NCBI GenBank assembly: GCA_007127695.1 | Contig: SKYW01000169.1 | Coordinates: 1 to 6,368 of the forward strand | DNA: 6,368 nucleotides | Source of the DNA: Balneolales bacterium | Lineage (GTDB): Bacteria > Bacteroidota > Rhodothermia > Balneolales > Natronogracilivirgulaceae | Direction of reading: 5' to 3' | Shown: positions 5,721 to 6,368 of the stretch, piece by piece | How the letters are laid out: the number at the start of each line of letters is the position of its first letter | How positions within the stretch are numbered: position 1 is the first letter of the stretch | Position numbers and translations under genes: made by a program | The notes under the pieces: model-generated | What the model saw: the letters and a program-made list of their open reading frames with translations, nothing else | Told to the model about the DNA's origin: nothing | Databases searched by the model: none

Positions 5721-5806
5721 ATCCAGCCATGGTTGCCGCCGCAAGAGACATCATCTGGTGAGTGGAGCTGTAATCATTGTGCATCACTAATATCCCGGAT
5801 TCCGAA

Positions 5807-6368
5807 ATGCCCGTAATGGCCCGATTTTCATTTGTACTTGTGATGCCGTTGCTGATCGTTCTGACAGCAGCGGTACGTCCCGCCGTCTCGCAGACGATGA
5901 TGCTCCCGGAGCGGGTGCCCGGAGATGAGGTGGTCACCACTGTTGCCCCGGCAGCCGCCTATGCTTCGGATATTGGCCTGCTGGGAGCCGTGACCGTAAG
6001 CATGTACCGCTATCATCCAATGTACGATCCGTTCAAATCCCTGACCGAAGTCCGGCTTCAGGCATCCACCAAAGCATACCTGGAACTGCGCGTCATTTAC
6101 GAGCACACCCAAACACTGGGAATGCCGGTGCGGTCGCGCTGGACCCTGAACGCCGAGCGGCATCCGTATGACAGCTACTTCGGTTTCGGGAACAGGACGG
6201 AGTATGACAGCGACCGGTGGGACGACGAATACTATTTCTATGATGTCATGCGGTTCGGATTCTCGTGGAACGGGCGCAGGACCCTGTTCCGTCCGGATGC
6301 AAGCCGGGCAACCCTGGACCTGACCGGCCATGCCGGCGTCCGTTACGAGCAGCCCGTTGAAAACGGGG
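5807..6368 (+). CDS. Outer-membrane beta-barrel protein, probably Omp85/surface-antigen (BamA/TamA-like) family, N-terminal 187 codons
   Basis: The frame is open from 5807 to the right edge; the C-terminus is missing. Residues 1-28 look like a Sec signal peptide: a short basic start (MPVMARF), the hydrophobic core FVLVMPLLIVLTAAV (9-23), and a likely cut after Ala-Val-Ser (28). An ATG at 5816 (M4) would give an equally good signal peptide, and neither start has a clear ribosome site. The mature part begins with a short linker. From about residue 56 it shows alternating hydrophobic and aromatic strands (LGAVTVSMYRY, TEVRLQAS, AYLELRVIYE). YFGFGNRTEYD (124-134) followed by an acidic, tyrosine-rich DDEYYFYD (139-146) recalls the Y-G-x-G-N-x-T loop of Omp85-like barrels in Bacteroidota; this comes from family memory. 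No POTRA domain fits between the signal peptide and the barrel. Another outer-membrane barrel family cannot be excluded. Expression may be controlled by the CRP-like site about 100 bases upstream. Confidence 0.72.
   Translation, partial: MPVMARFSFVLVMPLLIVLTAAVRPAVSQTMMLPERVPGDEVVTTVAPAAAYASDIGLLGAVTVSMYRYHPMYDPFKSLTEVRLQASTKAYLELRVIYEHTQTLGMPVRSRWTLNAERHPYDSYFGFGNRTEYDSDRWDDEYYFYDVMRFGFSWNGRRTLFRPDASRATLDLTGHAGVRYEQPVENG

Larger units (their letters stand above)
5491..5806. other. Divergent intergenic region between ligase 2 and the outer-membrane protein gene
   Basis: This 316-bp stretch has no convincing gene. A 57-codon frame from ATG 5591 to TGA 5761 on the plus strand lacks a ribosome site, has no recognisable family, and runs through the promoter-like signals, so it is not called. 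The region holds a candidate promoter for ligase 2 (minus strand, 5584-5613). It also holds a candidate promoter plus CRP-type palindrome for the outer-membrane protein gene (plus strand, 5690-5720). A small inverted repeat CGGTT-A-AACCG sits at 5678-5688 just upstream of the palindrome. The leaders implied are about 80-90 bases on each side. Confidence 0.6.

Noticed and set aside
5591..5761. Small basic protein starting MKKQFLTTY on the plus strand
   Set aside because: No ribosome binding site, no known family, and the frame crosses the best promoter and palindrome in the window; a non-coding intergenic reading is more likely.
5828..6331. 167-codon minus-strand frame at the right edge
   Set aside because: It lies opposite the signal-peptide-bearing barrel gene, has a composition typical of a shadow frame, and no ribosome site.
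1..6368. Mobile elements, CRISPR arrays, tRNA/rRNA, riboswitches
   Set aside because: No terminal inverted repeats, transposase motifs, regularly spaced repeats longer than the 18-bp minisatellite, or structured RNA patterns could be found by reading both strands.

Overview
The window is about 57% GC by eye and looks like ordinary chromosome of a bacterium from the Bacteroidota / Rhodothermota / Balneolota side of the tree. This placement is inferred from three things. The promoter-like elements resemble TTTG-N19-TAnnTTTG, most genes have weak Shine-Dalgarno sequences with A/T-rich leaders, and the genes are of types common in that group: HemY-type protoporphyrinogen oxidase, paired FadD15-like acyl-CoA ligases, and an outer-membrane barrel protein indicating a Gram-negative envelope. 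There is no sign of phage, transposons, CRISPR or tRNA/rRNA.

Layout: (1) 1-111, minus strand, the first 37 codons of a Rossmann-fold NAD(P)-binding protein, running off the left edge. (2) 108-1580, minus strand, protoporphyrinogen oxidase (hemY/hemG type), overlapping gene 1 by ATGA and therefore probably translationally coupled to it. (3) 1581-1774, a divergent intergenic region serving hemY and the next gene. (4) 1775-3724, plus strand, a long-chain acyl-CoA ligase with an unusual N-terminal extension containing a collagen-like Gly-X-Y tract encoded by an 18-bp tandem repeat. (5) A 26-bp convergent gap (3725-3750) filled by a hairpin that can act on both strands. (6) 3751-5490, minus strand, a second, diverged acyl-CoA ligase. 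(7) 5491-5806, a 316-bp divergent intergenic region with a plausible promoter on each strand and a perfect TGTGA-N6-TCACA (CRP-type) palindrome over the plus-strand promoter. (8) 5807 to the right edge, plus strand, the start of a secreted outer-membrane beta-barrel protein, probably Omp85/surface-antigen type without POTRA domains.

The two ligases, tail to tail, would activate fatty acids with ATP and CoA for beta-oxidation or lipid remodelling. HemY works in the penultimate or late step of heme synthesis and is not in a visible heme operon. No new multi-gene system could be supported. The most interesting items are the CRP-like operator upstream of the outer-membrane protein, the collagen-like head of the first ligase, and the non-canonical ATP loop plus cysteine patch of the second ligase.
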